Source: Amphritea balenae (GTDB taxonomy: Bacteria > Pseudomonadota > Gammaproteobacteria > Pseudomonadales > Balneatricaceae). From it: DNA of 64,000 nt. The stretch spans positions 62,001 through 126,000 of the forward strand of contig NZ_RQXV01000005.1 in NCBI RefSeq assembly GCF_003858655.1, given 5' to 3'. Shown here piece after piece: positions 17,156 to 26,751 of this stretch (position 1 is the first letter of the stretch; every line of letters starts with the position of its first letter). Under the pieces are notes generated by a model, which was not told the DNA's origin, did no database searches, and saw only the letters and a program-made list of their open reading frames with translations. The translations under genes and the position numbers were made by a program.

Positions 17156-18160
17156 TTATCTCTTGGTGAAACAACGTTTCAAACCCTCGCTAACAGAAAT
17201 AGGCGGCTCCCAGTCAAGTAGATTACGAGTTTTGGTAATATCTACCTGCAAAGACCCTAGCAACCGTTGCGTAACCTCTTTTTTCCCAAGCAGCGTTCCA
17301 GCCAACATCAAGATAAATGATGGTACTGGAAGTAACCGGGAACTCTTACCCATAGCACTAGCAACACCGCGCAGCAGATTTGTAGTAGATAAATCATGCC
17401 CATCACTAACCAGAAACACCTGATTGGCGGCAGCTGGATGATCAATACAAGTAATAATCAGATCCACCAGGTTATCAACAGCCACCAGTGAGCGCTGATT
17501 ATGAACAGCACCAAGGGGGAGCGGCACCCCCTTCGTCACCAGCTTGATCATACTAGCCAAGTTACCTTTCACACCCGCGCCATAAACCAGTGGAGGACGG
17601 ATGATTACCACCTCCATACCGGTTTCAGTAGCCAATTGCTTGAGTCCTTCTTCGGCCTCCCATTTAGAAATACCGTAAGCACCATGCGGTGCGGGCGCAT
17701 CATCAGCCATAAATGGCTGATCCAAAGGAGTCTGTTCACCATTAACTTTGATCGAACTGATAAAGATAAAGCGCTGTACCCCTGCTATCGCAGCCTGTTG
17801 AGCCAGATTAATTGTCCCCTCAACATTGAGTCGACGATATTCCGCCAACGGCTCAGCTACTTCATCCTTCATGATATGGGCACGGGCAGCAGCGTGAATT
17901 ACAACATCACTGTTTGCAAGCGCCATATCGAGCACAAACGCGGGGTCTACCGTAGACTGATCACTGTATACATCAGAGCCCACAGACGCATTTTTAATGT
18001 CTGATAAATCGGTTAAATCACCCAGAAGCTTCGTAACACCATCAGGAATACAAATCACGTCGGTACGATGTAACGCATAACTCTCAACGCTTTGAGCAAC
18101 CAAACGATCCAAAATAACGCCACCTACAAATCCTGACGAACCGGTCAAAAAAATACGCAT
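17156..18160 (-). CDS. NAD-dependent epimerase/4-reductase (WbpV/WreQ-like)
   Basis: A 334-residue extended short-chain dehydrogenase: MRIFLTGSSGFVGGVIL nucleotide-binding motif, HAAARAHIM, the FISSIKVNGE strand and catalytic YGISKWEAE (Tyr-x3-Lys), then RPPLVYGAGVKGN. This set resembles the 4-reductases that finish UDP-FucNAc or UDP-QuiNAc from the keto sugar made by WbpM-type dehydratases. It lies 35 bp upstream of the initiating transferase gene. The exact product cannot be told from the sequence. Confidence 0.82.
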   Translation of the reverse strand: MRIFLTGSSGFVGGVILDRLVAQSVESYALHRTDVICIPDGVTKLLGDLTDLSDIKNASVGSDVYSDQSTVDPAFVLDMALANSDVVIHAAARAHIMKDEVAEPLAEYRRLNVEGTINLAQQAAIAGVQRFIFISSIKVNGEQTPLDQPFMADDAPAPHGAYGISKWEAEEGLKQLATETGMEVVIIRPPLVYGAGVKGNLASMIKLVTKGVPLPLGAVHNQRSLVAVDNLVDLIITCIDHPAAANQVFLVSDGHDLSTTNLLRGVASAMGKSSRLLPVPSFILMLAGTLLGKKEVTQRLLGSLQVDITKTRNLLDWEPPISVSEGLKRCFTKR

Positions 18161-18162
18161 AA

Positions 18163-18984
18163 TTACTTTACTCTTCGCCGAGGATCAAGTCGCTTAAGAA
18201 CGATATACAACTTATGCTCTAACCTACCAGGCAAAAACGAGCGAATAAAAGGCAAAAAAGCACCTAAGCCCTTCCAAATTGGTTGTTTTAACTGCCAGAC
18301 TCCGTTAAAACCAATTAAACCCTGACGTAAAAGCATTATTCTAGACTGTCTAGAATGAGTTCCTTCTGTAAAACGATATTGCAATAGAACCAACGGGAGA
18401 TTAGAAAAACGTGCATTCTGTAACCCGCAACGGAACCATAGATCATAATCTTGACGGCGAGCTAGTTTTTCATCATAGCCTCCTATCGAATCTATAAAAG
18501 ACTTCTTATACATAACGCTTGGATGGATAAAAGGACAACAGAATAAGTTTTTATATATCGACTTATGTGCTAACGGCATCTCGCGAATCATTCCAAGAAC
18601 ATTATCGTCACTAAGATCTTGCGCGTAAGAACCTAAAATATCCAAATCAGGATACTCTCTAAAATACTCTACCAGCTTTTCAAAGCGAAACGGCACTGCC
18701 AGGTCATCCGTATCCATCCGTGCTACAAGTTCATAAGTGCATATCTTCAAGCCTTCATTTAGGGCTGCAGCCAAGCCTACATTATTCGCTAAGCAAACAG
18801 ATACAATATTTAACTGAGAACGATATTTTTCAATCACCAAGCTCAAATCAGAGGTAATAACCCCGTCTTCTACCAGTACTACTTCATCAGCCATCAAAGT
18901 TTGCTCAGAAAGACTCTTTAAACATGCTTCTAAGTATTCAGGTCTCTCTTTGATATATACCGACATCAATACTGAAAAACACAT
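18163..18984 (-). CDS. Family 2 glycosyltransferase (AmsE-like)
   Basis: A 273-residue GT-A fold transferase: SVLMSVYIKERPEYLEACLKS start, the first Asp in VLVEDG, and the metal-binding region ELVARMDTDDLAVPFRFEK (DxD-like). The segment with LARRQDYDLWFRC is characteristic of the AmsE-type amylovoran glycosyltransferases. It ends 2 bp before the epimerase gene start, so it is coupled. No membrane segment. Donor and acceptor unknown. Confidence 0.85.
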   Translation of the reverse strand: MCFSVLMSVYIKERPEYLEACLKSLSEQTLMADEVVLVEDGVITSDLSLVIEKYRSQLNIVSVCLANNVGLAAALNEGLKICTYELVARMDTDDLAVPFRFEKLVEYFREYPDLDILGSYAQDLSDDNVLGMIREMPLAHKSIYKNLFCCPFIHPSVMYKKSFIDSIGGYDEKLARRQDYDLWFRCGLQNARFSNLPLVLLQYRFTEGTHSRQSRIMLLRQGLIGFNGVWQLKQPIWKGLGAFLPFIRSFLPGRLEHKLYIVLKRLDPRRRVK

Positions 18985-19242
18985 TGTTTAGCCCCCGTAC
19001 AAAATACCTCACCCCTTAGGATCACTTTATCCATATAACTTACAATATCAATGACATTTAGGCTAGCATACAACTATCCACAACAATGACTAAAGCCCAT
19101 CAATTCGTATTGGAAAAATTTATCTATGGGCGACATACACAAATAAAAAGCCATGTAATAATTTACTTAAAATCCTACAAATAACCCAAAACCATAAAAC
19201 CATAAAACGGGCATAACCAGTAAGCACGAACTGAGAATAAAG

Positions 19243-20106
19243 TTAAAGTAACCAACGCTTAAAACCATCTTTCAACCCTTTAAAAGCGTATTTAATGCGG
19301 TCTCTCTTATCATCTAACACCAGCACTATAAGAAAAAATTTAATAACGACACTTCTAATCATGAGCAACTTTATCTTTTTTTCAATATAATCTTTAGAAA
19401 TGAGATAAACTAAATTTCTAACTTGGTAATAAGTCCTAAATGGCGATGAAACACCAAAACTTAACCCCATAAAAGTACCATAGCCTTCGCCGAGATTATG
19501 AATAAGTGAAACATGTGGGTCGACACATACTAATAAGCCTTCGTGGCGGACTCGATGACATAAGTCATTATCTACTTGATCAATAAAGAGCCATTCATCA
19601 TTCCCTCCCAGCCTGTCGAAAAGCTCCCTGGAAATCAGACTACTCGACGATAACGTATTACTAACCTCTCGAATATGACTGTCGCTTATTGCTCTCGATG
19701 ACCGTAGGCGCTTAGAGTTTATAGCTTTTGTGCGCTCATCATAATCAATTGCACTCAACAATCCTATTTTCCGCGTTCTCCGATCATCACCATTAAAAGC
19801 GCAATAATCATTTAACAGAACATCAGCCAAGTCTGGTTTTACAAGCGAGTCTTGATCAAAGAACAAAAGAAACTCACCCCGAGCATTTTCTGCACCAATA
19901 TTTTGCGCCGCGGCAATCCCAAGGTTATTATTATTCTGAATAAATTTAACATTAGAATTAACATATTCAAGCGAGTATAAATCTTCCAGCGGAGAATTAG
20001 CGATAATCACGAACTCTAAAACGCTATCATCAAGAGGCCGAATTATCCTTTCAAAGAAATTTGATTCACACCGATAAGTAACAATAATCACAGAAATATT
20101 GTTCAT
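19243..20106 (-). CDS. Family 2 glycosyltransferase (rhamnosyltransferase-like)
   Basis: A 287-residue transferase with SVIIVTYRCESNFFERIIRPL at the N-terminus, NNNLGIAAAQNIGAENARGEFLLFFDQDS (the DQD metal-binding triplet) and a later WLFIDQVDNDLCHRVRHEG block. This layout resembles the RfbF/RhlC-like rhamnosyltransferases, fitting the dTDP-rhamnose genes upstream, but that substrate is inferred. Strongly A+T-rich codons. A 258-bp non-coding gap lies downstream of its stop. Confidence 0.8.
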   Translation of the reverse strand: MNNISVIIVTYRCESNFFERIIRPLDDSVLEFVIIANSPLEDLYSLEYVNSNVKFIQNNNNLGIAAAQNIGAENARGEFLLFFDQDSLVKPDLADVLLNDYCAFNGDDRRTRKIGLLSAIDYDERTKAINSKRLRSSRAISDSHIREVSNTLSSSSLISRELFDRLGGNDEWLFIDQVDNDLCHRVRHEGLLVCVDPHVSLIHNLGEGYGTFMGLSFGVSSPFRTYYQVRNLVYLISKDYIEKKIKLLMIRSVVIKFFLIVLVLDDKRDRIKYAFKGLKDGFKRWLL

Positions 20107-20256
20107 TTCACTAAATTTCCGACTTTAACAAAGCAATTATATAATTACAGGCTACTCTAGCCTCTAGCATAAAATTCAAAGTTTTACTCAAAAACCAAAA
20201 ATTAAGCATCAGTTTATTCTCCAAGTGAAGCTTAACAACATAACTGGGAATCCCTT

Positions 20257-21192
20257 TCAAAAACCAAGAAAATCCTTTACAAAGCTTGAAAAGCCAGAAG
20301 AAAACTTATGATACCTTCCATAAATAAGTTCGCGAACAAATATAAAGCGATTCCTTTTGCCTTCAACCCTTGATTTAAAGTGTGTTACTGCGTCACCAAC
20401 AAGATTTGAAAAAACTTCATCTTCACCAGAATTAACCAAATAGTCCAATAAGATTTTACGATCCGAAATTAAGCCAATGAAATAATCTTCAGATCTAAAC
20501 TTCAACCGCGCGATCAACCGTCCGAAAGTTGATATTTGATTTAACCCTATCTGATTACCATCATGCTGACGATACTTAACAAGACATTCAGGAATACAGT
20601 GTATAGGTCCACTTCTGACAACGTTTATCGCAATCCATGCGTCATGAACCCACGACTCAGGAAATTTCTGACATGATTGGACATAGCGTTTCTTAAAAGC
20701 AAATGCTGCGCCTGTTATAACATTCCGAGCCAGTAACACAGAAAAAGCAGAATAACCACCAGTAGCAAGAGCTTTAAACTCATCATTCTTAATTGATAAG
20801 CTTGACCATAAATTCCTACCCAGATAATTACCATCCTGATCTATCAAGGACGCATTAGAGTAAACACCAACTCGTGAATAATCCTCTTCAAAGGCTGACT
20901 TTATCTTTTCTAATCTATCTTCAACCCAGAGGTCATCCTGATCGCAAAGAACAACGACATCTCCTTCACTCAGTGAGATAGCCTTGCAGAAAGTAAGGGT
21001 TGAACCGATATTTTTACTGTTTAAATGCAATCTGACAGGAAACGACACCTCTTCTGAATAACGTTTTACAATATTAACAGAAGCATCCTTTGAACAATCA
21101 TCAATTATAATAAGTTCATAAGGCCTAAAAGTTTGATCATTTATACTCTCAAGCTGCTCTTCTAAAAACCTTTCACCATTATACATGGCCAT
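20257..21192 (-). CDS. Family 2 glycosyltransferase (N-terminus uncertain)
   Basis: A GT-A transferase: MYNGERFLEEQLESINDQT, the IIIDDCSKDASV block, DVVVLCDQDDLWVEDRLEKI (DxD region), and WVHDAWIAINV. The ATG at 21192 falls inside the first beta strand: the same frame encodes RISIV just upstream, which family members normally have, but there is no in-frame ATG, GTG or TTG before the TAG at about 21246. Either a rare ATT start is used, or the annotated ATG is used with a shortened strand, or there is a frameshift close to the start. Substrate unknown. Confidence 0.75.
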   Translation of the reverse strand: MAMYNGERFLEEQLESINDQTFRPYELIIIDDCSKDASVNIVKRYSEEVSFPVRLHLNSKNIGSTLTFCKAISLSEGDVVVLCDQDDLWVEDRLEKIKSAFEEDYSRVGVYSNASLIDQDGNYLGRNLWSSLSIKNDEFKALATGGYSAFSVLLARNVITGAAFAFKKRYVQSCQKFPESWVHDAWIAINVVRSGPIHCIPECLVKYRQHDGNQIGLNQISTFGRLIARLKFRSEDYFIGLISDRKILLDYLVNSGEDEVFSNLVGDAVTHFKSRVEGKRNRFIFVRELIYGRYHKFSSGFSSFVKDFLGF

Positions 21193-21243
21193 AACGATTG
21201 AAATTCTAATAGCATCACCACATTTAATTAAGGAAAATACAAA

Positions 21244-22158
21244 CTAGCCAGAAATCCTGAAAAGATTATGAAGCTTCGCATATAAAGCTTTAAGAACCAT
21301 CTTAAAATGATTAACACCTAGCAACTCATTCGATATAGAAATAATTTCTTCAAGATAAAGAACAGCAATTTTATTCTGGCCTCTATTGAGCCTGAGCGAA
21401 TACAATGACATAAGAGTTTGCAATCTCATTTCGAGCTGATGAAGCCTATTTTTGGATGAATGAAGGCTCTGATTATGAACACGATACATAGAGGGATTAA
21501 CTTCAGGCAAATACTTCCCCTTGCCATGATCACCAAGCAGACTCCACAGCGCAATATCACCATACTTTACATTATATAATTCTGGTGGCCATTCATTGAT
21601 AAGGTTTCTAAAAAAAGCAGTCAAAGTATATATCGAAGTAGCTTTTTGCAGTTCAACAGCTGAAAGATCATCATGTGCACCCCCGAAATCCGTATTTAAA
21701 ACCCCTTCATTATTAAAAGGAATAATATCAGTATAACAAATCACGTATTCAAGGTTATTATCAAGAAAGTCTTTTTGAACCTGAAGTTTACTAGCATCAT
21801 TCCAGTAATCGTCACCATCGCACAATGCAATATATTTACCAACAGCCCTTGGAAAATTAAATGCTGGATTAATTCTTATATTTTTTGAATATTTATTTTC
21901 TATCTGAAAAATTGGCTTTATAATCGAAGGATATAACATTTGATATTTACGAATTATATCAGCCGTTGAATCTGAAGAAGCATCATCATGCACAAGAACC
22001 TCAAATGAAAAATTGGTTTTTTGTGATAAGAAACCTATCAAAGCGTCCTCTATATATAACTCATGGTTATAAGTAATACAGCAAATACTTACTAAAGGCT
22101 TCTTCACTGAGCCTTCCCATGATCTTATGATTTCACTTTCAGTTAGTAATTCTTTCAT
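21244..22158 (-). CDS. Family 2 glycosyltransferase
   Basis: A 304-residue transferase with PLVSICCITYNHELYIEDALI, the FEVLVHDDASSDST motif and YIALCDGDDYWND (DxD). I chose the ATG at 22158, 4 bp after the flippase stop; the frame is open to 22194, but that start would overlap the flippase by 32 bp. The C-terminal third is helical and variable. The DGDDYW form is common among O-antigen and capsule transferases of unknown specificity. Confidence 0.82.
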   Translation of the reverse strand: MKELLTESEIIRSWEGSVKKPLVSICCITYNHELYIEDALIGFLSQKTNFSFEVLVHDDASSDSTADIIRKYQMLYPSIIKPIFQIENKYSKNIRINPAFNFPRAVGKYIALCDGDDYWNDASKLQVQKDFLDNNLEYVICYTDIIPFNNEGVLNTDFGGAHDDLSAVELQKATSIYTLTAFFRNLINEWPPELYNVKYGDIALWSLLGDHGKGKYLPEVNPSMYRVHNQSLHSSKNRLHQLEMRLQTLMSLYSLRLNRGQNKIAVLYLEEIISISNELLGVNHFKMVLKALYAKLHNLFRISG

Positions 22159-22162
22159 ATTT

Positions 22163-23602
22163 CTACTTTTTAAGTTTAACTTCCAAAAAATCACATAGAC
22201 TACTAAAAGCCTTTACATTAAAAAAAACAGCACCTGTAACATACAATAATAGCGAGAGCACTCCTAGAAGAAAAAGCTCTACTAAGGCAGGCAAAACGAT
22301 CCATAACTGTAACAAGTATATGCAGTAAGAAACTAAAAACGCCAATAGCAGACTTGGCATAAAATCTTGCAGCTGCTCTTTTACGCTATAACCAATTAAA
22401 TTATAAGCAAAATAACTATTAGGTATATACAATAAAACAGAACTAACGATCTGCCCAATCAAAATACCTACAACACCGTAACCGAAACTTACTAAAAAAA
22501 TTAGAACGATCAATATTTTTCGCAATATTTCCAAACCTAAAAACAGATCTGAACGACCTTTTACACTTAATATATTAAGATTAATAGCATGGACAGGGTA
22601 TAACAATGAAGCTAACATCATTAGCTGTAAGTATAACATAGCCTCATTCCATCTTTCGGGTAGCAATGCATCAAAAATTGGTTTAGTCAAAGCCACTACA
22701 AACAACATAGCTGGAAAAACAACAAAAGCCGTTATCGAAATAACTTCACGATAGCTTGACTTTAAGCGCTCATTATCATCTTGCAAAGTAGCTAGTGCGG
22801 GATAAGTAACTTTTTGAATTGACGACACCAACAGATTAATTATAAAGTCTTTTATCTTTTCCGAAAAAAAGTAAAGACCCGCTGTGTATGAGCTGATGTA
22901 TTTTGCTATTACCAGCACATACATATTTTTGAATAAAGTATTTATAACTTCAGCAAGAAATAGCTTATAACCAAAAACGTACATCGTCTTTGCTTCATTG
23001 AAAGAGAATTCAAATGTTGGAATCCAGGGTTTTACCATCCAAAGAAAAATCGTGTTCGTAAAAGAGAACAATAACATTTGAATCACTAAGGCCCAAACAC
23101 CCCAACCTTCATAAGCAACTAATACAGCCCCAGCGCCTGAAACAACTGCAGCAGGAAGGTTTACCATAAATTGAGTTTTAAAATTCAGCTCGCGATTTAA
23201 CTTCGAAAATTGAACAATTTTAAAAGAATTAACCACTAAAATAATCCCAGCAATACGAATCAACTCAATCAGATCAGGCTGCTGATAAAACAAAGAAACG
23301 TATGGTGCGACAAAAAAGAGAAACACATAGGCTAAAATCCCGAACAAGATATTTAAATAAAACGCTGTATTATAATGAACCTGTTTTATTCCTTTAATTC
23401 GGATTAAGCTTTGTGACAATCCTGAGTCCATCATCAATGAGCCTAATGTTAGGAATACACTCATCATTGCAATTAGACCAAAATCTTCTGGCGCTAAGTA
23501 ATACGCAAGTAGGAGTGTCACAGCTACACTGAGCCCTCTGCGCAATAGCTGCTCTGAAAAATCCCATAAAATGGCTAGAGCAGTTCTCTTAGTTAACGAC
23601 AT
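22163..23602 (-). CDS. wzx: Lipid-linked oligosaccharide flippase (Wzx/WzxC family)
   Basis: A 479-residue integral membrane protein with about 12-14 hydrophobic segments and the MOP-superfamily N-terminus: LWDFSEQLLRRGLSVAVTLLLA, LAPEDFGLIAMMSVF, then GLSQSLIRIKG. Such flippases move undecaprenyl-linked repeat units across the inner membrane. The N-terminal pattern is closer to the WzxC/polysaccharide_synt type than to the classical O-antigen Wzx, but either role is possible. Lies between the glycosyltransferase block and the methyltransferases. Confidence 0.87.
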   Translation of the reverse strand: MSLTKRTALAILWDFSEQLLRRGLSVAVTLLLAYYLAPEDFGLIAMMSVFLTLGSLMMDSGLSQSLIRIKGIKQVHYNTAFYLNILFGILAYVFLFFVAPYVSLFYQQPDLIELIRIAGIILVVNSFKIVQFSKLNRELNFKTQFMVNLPAAVVSGAGAVLVAYEGWGVWALVIQMLLFSFTNTIFLWMVKPWIPTFEFSFNEAKTMYVFGYKLFLAEVINTLFKNMYVLVIAKYISSYTAGLYFFSEKIKDFIINLLVSSIQKVTYPALATLQDDNERLKSSYREVISITAFVVFPAMLFVVALTKPIFDALLPERWNEAMLYLQLMMLASLLYPVHAINLNILSVKGRSDLFLGLEILRKILIVLIFLVSFGYGVVGILIGQIVSSVLLYIPNSYFAYNLIGYSVKEQLQDFMPSLLLAFLVSYCIYLLQLWIVLPALVELFLLGVLSLLLYVTGAVFFNVKAFSSLCDFLEVKLKK

Positions 23603-23668
23603 AAAAAATTATTACCTCGTAGCCATATTTATCAAATCATTAATTTCAATTAAACCTAAAAAAGCAAA

Positions 23669-24493
23669 TCAAACCTTCGTGACAACATAAAGGACTGAAC
23701 GCTTATGAATACCTGCCTGTAAAAACAAATCAGAACCAAAATCGTTTTCGCCATATTCTGAAACTATAAACCCCCCCTCCTCTAGTCTCATAATATACCC
23801 CTCTTTAGAATACCTTCTTATATGATCCTCTTGGCCATAATACTTTAAACATAATTGAGGATTTTTTTTGATATGATTATCTTCTTTAATATCTTTAAAA
23901 CCTAATGTTATTGGCACCATCAAAATTGCATAGCCTCTTTGCTTTAGAACACGATATAATTCTGAAATCGCTTTCATGTCATTCTCGACATGTTCCAAAA
24001 CATGAGAACAAATAATCACATCAAACTTTTCATCCTCATAAATATCCATATTTGTTATATCTATTTTATCATCTACTTCTTCCATATACAGATCTGCAGA
24101 ACGGTAGCTAATATATGATTTACTCTTGATAAAATCAGCCAGAGGCTTAGATGGAGCTATTTCCAGCATAGAGACATACCCATTTAATTCATTAAATAGC
24201 ATATCCAAGTACAGGGTATAAAGCCTATCCCTGTCCGTAGCACCACACTCAGGGCATGTATACTGAGATATATTCAAAGTTTCAGCGTTAAAAACTGCAT
24301 CAACAGCTTGAACATCAAACAACCTTTGCAGATTAATCATAGGAAAAGGAATGAAGTTTTCGACACGAGCCTTACAGCAAGGGCAGTAATAACTAATAAG
24401 AGAATGACTATTCTTCCTACCTTTAATTAATGATGAAATTGCTTTCCAAATAAAAGGAGGCATAACCTCCCTTAACAAATATTTAAATCCCAT
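23669..24493 (-). CDS. Zinc-ribbon SAM-dependent methyltransferase
   Basis: A 274-residue methyltransferase. An N-terminal zinc-ribbon-like pair is visible (YYCPCCKARV and YTCPECGATDRDRLY), followed by a class I Rossmann region with MLEIAPSKPLADFI, the VDDKIDITNM acidic turn and FDVIICSHVLEHVENDMKAISELYRVLK. I chose the ATG at 24493, which has AGAGGTGG close upstream; the frame also has an ATG at 24514 without a ribosome site. Proteins of this type often sit in polysaccharide clusters; the methyl acceptor, presumably a sugar, is unknown. Confidence 0.8.
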   Translation of the reverse strand: MGFKYLLREVMPPFIWKAISSLIKGRKNSHSLISYYCPCCKARVENFIPFPMINLQRLFDVQAVDAVFNAETLNISQYTCPECGATDRDRLYTLYLDMLFNELNGYVSMLEIAPSKPLADFIKSKSYISYRSADLYMEEVDDKIDITNMDIYEDEKFDVIICSHVLEHVENDMKAISELYRVLKQRGYAILMVPITLGFKDIKEDNHIKKNPQLCLKYYGQEDHIRRYSKEGYIMRLEEGGFIVSEYGENDFGSDLFLQAGIHKRSVLYVVTKV

Positions 24494-24851
24494 ACCACCT
24501 CTAGAATTACACATTCATTTATTTAGATAATCAAATCTTAAGCATGACACATGATTTTATTAACAGCATAAAAACACACCAATCAAAATCAACAAGTTCA
24601 CACTCATATTAAATCACTTTAAATCAGCACACCACAAATAAAAACTTCTTTCATTTCAATCACAAACATTAACATCACGCCCATAAATAGAAGAGAAATA
24701 AATAATAAAAACAATATCAATACTCAAATTCAAAAATAATTTTATTATATCCCAAAGATGACTTAACTCTATCTAACACTTCATTTACCCTAAAATATTA
24801 CAATAGCATTTTCTTCAAAATTGTTTAGCTTTTGATAATACATAAAGCCCC
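24494..24851. other. A+T-rich gap without genes
   Basis: About 358 bp separating two methyltransferase genes on the same strand. The sequence is strongly A+T-rich, with long A and T runs and stops in every frame. I see no credible small ORF, RNA gene, hairpin terminator or transposon remnant. It may contain a promoter for the downstream (lower-coordinate) genes, but no convincing -35/-10 pair stands out. Confidence 0.6.
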
Positions 24852-25607
24852 TTACTTAATATTACTCAACAAAAACAAAGGCCGATTAAGAAACTCACCC
24901 AAATCATCAACACGCTCCCACCCTCCAACTTCTATGTCAACATAGGCGTTATGTTTTTTATCGTAAACAGCAATTTTTTCAATCTTAAACACTTCTTTGC
25001 AACACTGTTCAACAAATTCAACAATATCTTTCTTATATCCATTTTCAAACAAAGGAAAATCCACATCCCCCTTCCAATTAAATCCAATTTGAAACCACAT
25101 CTTTCTACAAACATTTGACATAGACCTTAGGGAATCGCATATATTATTTTTTGCTTTCATAATATCAACAGAAGGATCTCCAAAATCATCACCTAAATGA
25201 TGCAATACATTAAGGCACAAAGCCAAATCATAAAAACAAACCTTACTTCCAAAGAAATCATAATACTCATTACGAACAACCAGGATATCTTCAAAACCTA
25301 AAGCATTAGCAGCTATTTCAATGAATTTAGCATGTTCCTTATTTCCTTCAACACTAACAACCCTTACACTTCCTCCCTCTATAGCGGCAAAAGTAAAGTA
25401 ACCAGTGTTTGCACCCACATCCAGTACACTTTTATTCTTATATGAAGTATGTTTCTGAATATAGTCATTTCTAAGCGATTCATTTTTACCTGCAGCCTTG
25501 TGTCCAGAACCTATGTAATCTTTCAGAAGTGGATGGACCTCTTGATAGTCACTATGCTTACTTTTCATTTCAATCAAGCTTATTAAGTCAGTCTTATTGC
25601 TTCTCAT
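24852..25607 (-). CDS. Class I SAM-dependent methyltransferase
   Basis: A 251-residue methyltransferase with the motif I region SVLDVGANTGYFTFAAIEGG (about 80-99), the acidic strand end VVSVEGNKEHAKF, and LALCLNVLHHLGDDFGD. It resembles FkbM/TylF-like small-molecule methyltransferases only at the fold level. The start has AGAAGGTG upstream and lies 13 bp after the ATP-grasp stop, so the two are probably translated from one message. Its substrate may be the product of the ATP-grasp enzyme or an amino sugar; that is inference. Confidence 0.75.
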   Translation of the reverse strand: MRSNKTDLISLIEMKSKHSDYQEVHPLLKDYIGSGHKAAGKNESLRNDYIQKHTSYKNKSVLDVGANTGYFTFAAIEGGSVRVVSVEGNKEHAKFIEIAANALGFEDILVVRNEYYDFFGSKVCFYDLALCLNVLHHLGDDFGDPSVDIMKAKNNICDSLRSMSNVCRKMWFQIGFNWKGDVDFPLFENGYKKDIVEFVEQCCKEVFKIEKIAVYDKKHNAYVDIEVGGWERVDDLGEFLNRPLFLLSNIK

Positions 25608-25620
25608 TCAAACACCTTCT

Positions 25621-26721
25621 TTAATAAAGCCCATGCAACTCTATGGTATCAGACTTAAAATATACGTCATTCTTCTTAAGAAGCTCTTCAATTTCATCTA
25701 GTGGAAGCTCCATTAACTCAGGATACTTCTTTATATTCTCTCCCCGAGATCCAAAATACCATGAGTACAATCCACCGTCATAGTTAATCTCTCTATTAAC
25801 ATTTAAATTTGGAACCTCATCAAACCCTAAGTCTTCAAGAAAAAGCTTTAATACTTCAGGATAAAAATCCACGCATAGTTGTAACGGCCCCCAAAAACGG
25901 GGATTAATTTCAACAAAATATAAATTATTACTCTCGCCCTTAATTACTTCCATCATAAAAGGTCCAAAGTACCCTTCTTCATATATATTTTGAAATAGTT
26001 TGTTTACATTAACCCCCGGATTTTTACCTATTTTGGCAAACACGATCGACTTTCCATCTGGCTGTTGCATTAAGTTAGTTTGCCAATAGCTTTTAAAAAA
26101 ACCACTCCTAGATAAATAACCACATAAATAATAGCTTTGCCCATTTACATACGTCTCAACAAACCAGTCTTCTTTATTTATACTTTGACATACATCCTTA
26201 GCCTCACTTTCAGAGAAGCAAATACGTGGATATAAAACAACACCATCAATAATATTTTTTTTAGGCTTAAAAACACAAGGAGTATTTATTTTTTTAAAAT
26301 CCATAACTTCAGGAAAAGAAAGCCCTAAAATAGAATCAATTATCCTTCTGCTAGACTCTTTATTAGTAAGTTTCATATAACCATCAACATCTGGCATAAA
26401 GCTATTTATACCAATAAAACTAAGCTCACTACTACTCCCTAACAAGTACTGATTTAAATATTCAGAAGTTTGACAAATTATCAACTCGTCAGGACTGGAT
26501 ATATTACTCGCAAGCCTTATACTCTTAAACAAACCAATATCAAGCTTCCTATCCACTCTACATATGACAACCCTATCAGACCAGTCTGTTTTAAATATCA
26601 GGTCTTCTCTCCCACTTGCCACAATCACAAAAGGAATATCACACTGAGAAAAATAGCGACACAAAGCAATAACAGCTCGATCATTATGCCCTGAAAAAAG
26701 CACCAACACTCTATTTCTCAT
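25621..26721 (-). CDS. ATP-grasp domain enzyme, possible carboxylate-amine ligase
   Basis: A 366-residue protein. The N-terminal Rossmann-like part reads RVLVLFSGHNDRAVIALCRYF; the ATP-grasp core has the TNKESSRRII entry helix, TPCVFKPKKN (nucleotide-binding Lys), the EDWFVETYVNG strand, and metal-binding NLYFVEINPRFWG. ATP-grasp enzymes join a carboxylate to an amine or thiol through an acyl phosphate. Between a sugar aminotransferase and a methyltransferase it could acylate an amino sugar with an amino or organic acid; this is inference from context. A+T-rich like its neighbours. Confidence 0.75.
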   Translation of the reverse strand: MRNRVLVLFSGHNDRAVIALCRYFSQCDIPFVIVASGREDLIFKTDWSDRVVICRVDRKLDIGLFKSIRLASNISSPDELIICQTSEYLNQYLLGSSSELSFIGINSFMPDVDGYMKLTNKESSRRIIDSILGLSFPEVMDFKKINTPCVFKPKKNIIDGVVLYPRICFSESEAKDVCQSINKEDWFVETYVNGQSYYLCGYLSRSGFFKSYWQTNLMQQPDGKSIVFAKIGKNPGVNVNKLFQNIYEEGYFGPFMMEVIKGESNNLYFVEINPRFWGPLQLCVDFYPEVLKLFLEDLGFDEVPNLNVNREINYDGGLYSWYFGSRGENIKKYPELMELPLDEIEELLKKNDVYFKSDTIELHGLY

Positions 26722-26751
26722 ATAAACAACCAGAAAATGTAAAAAAACAAA

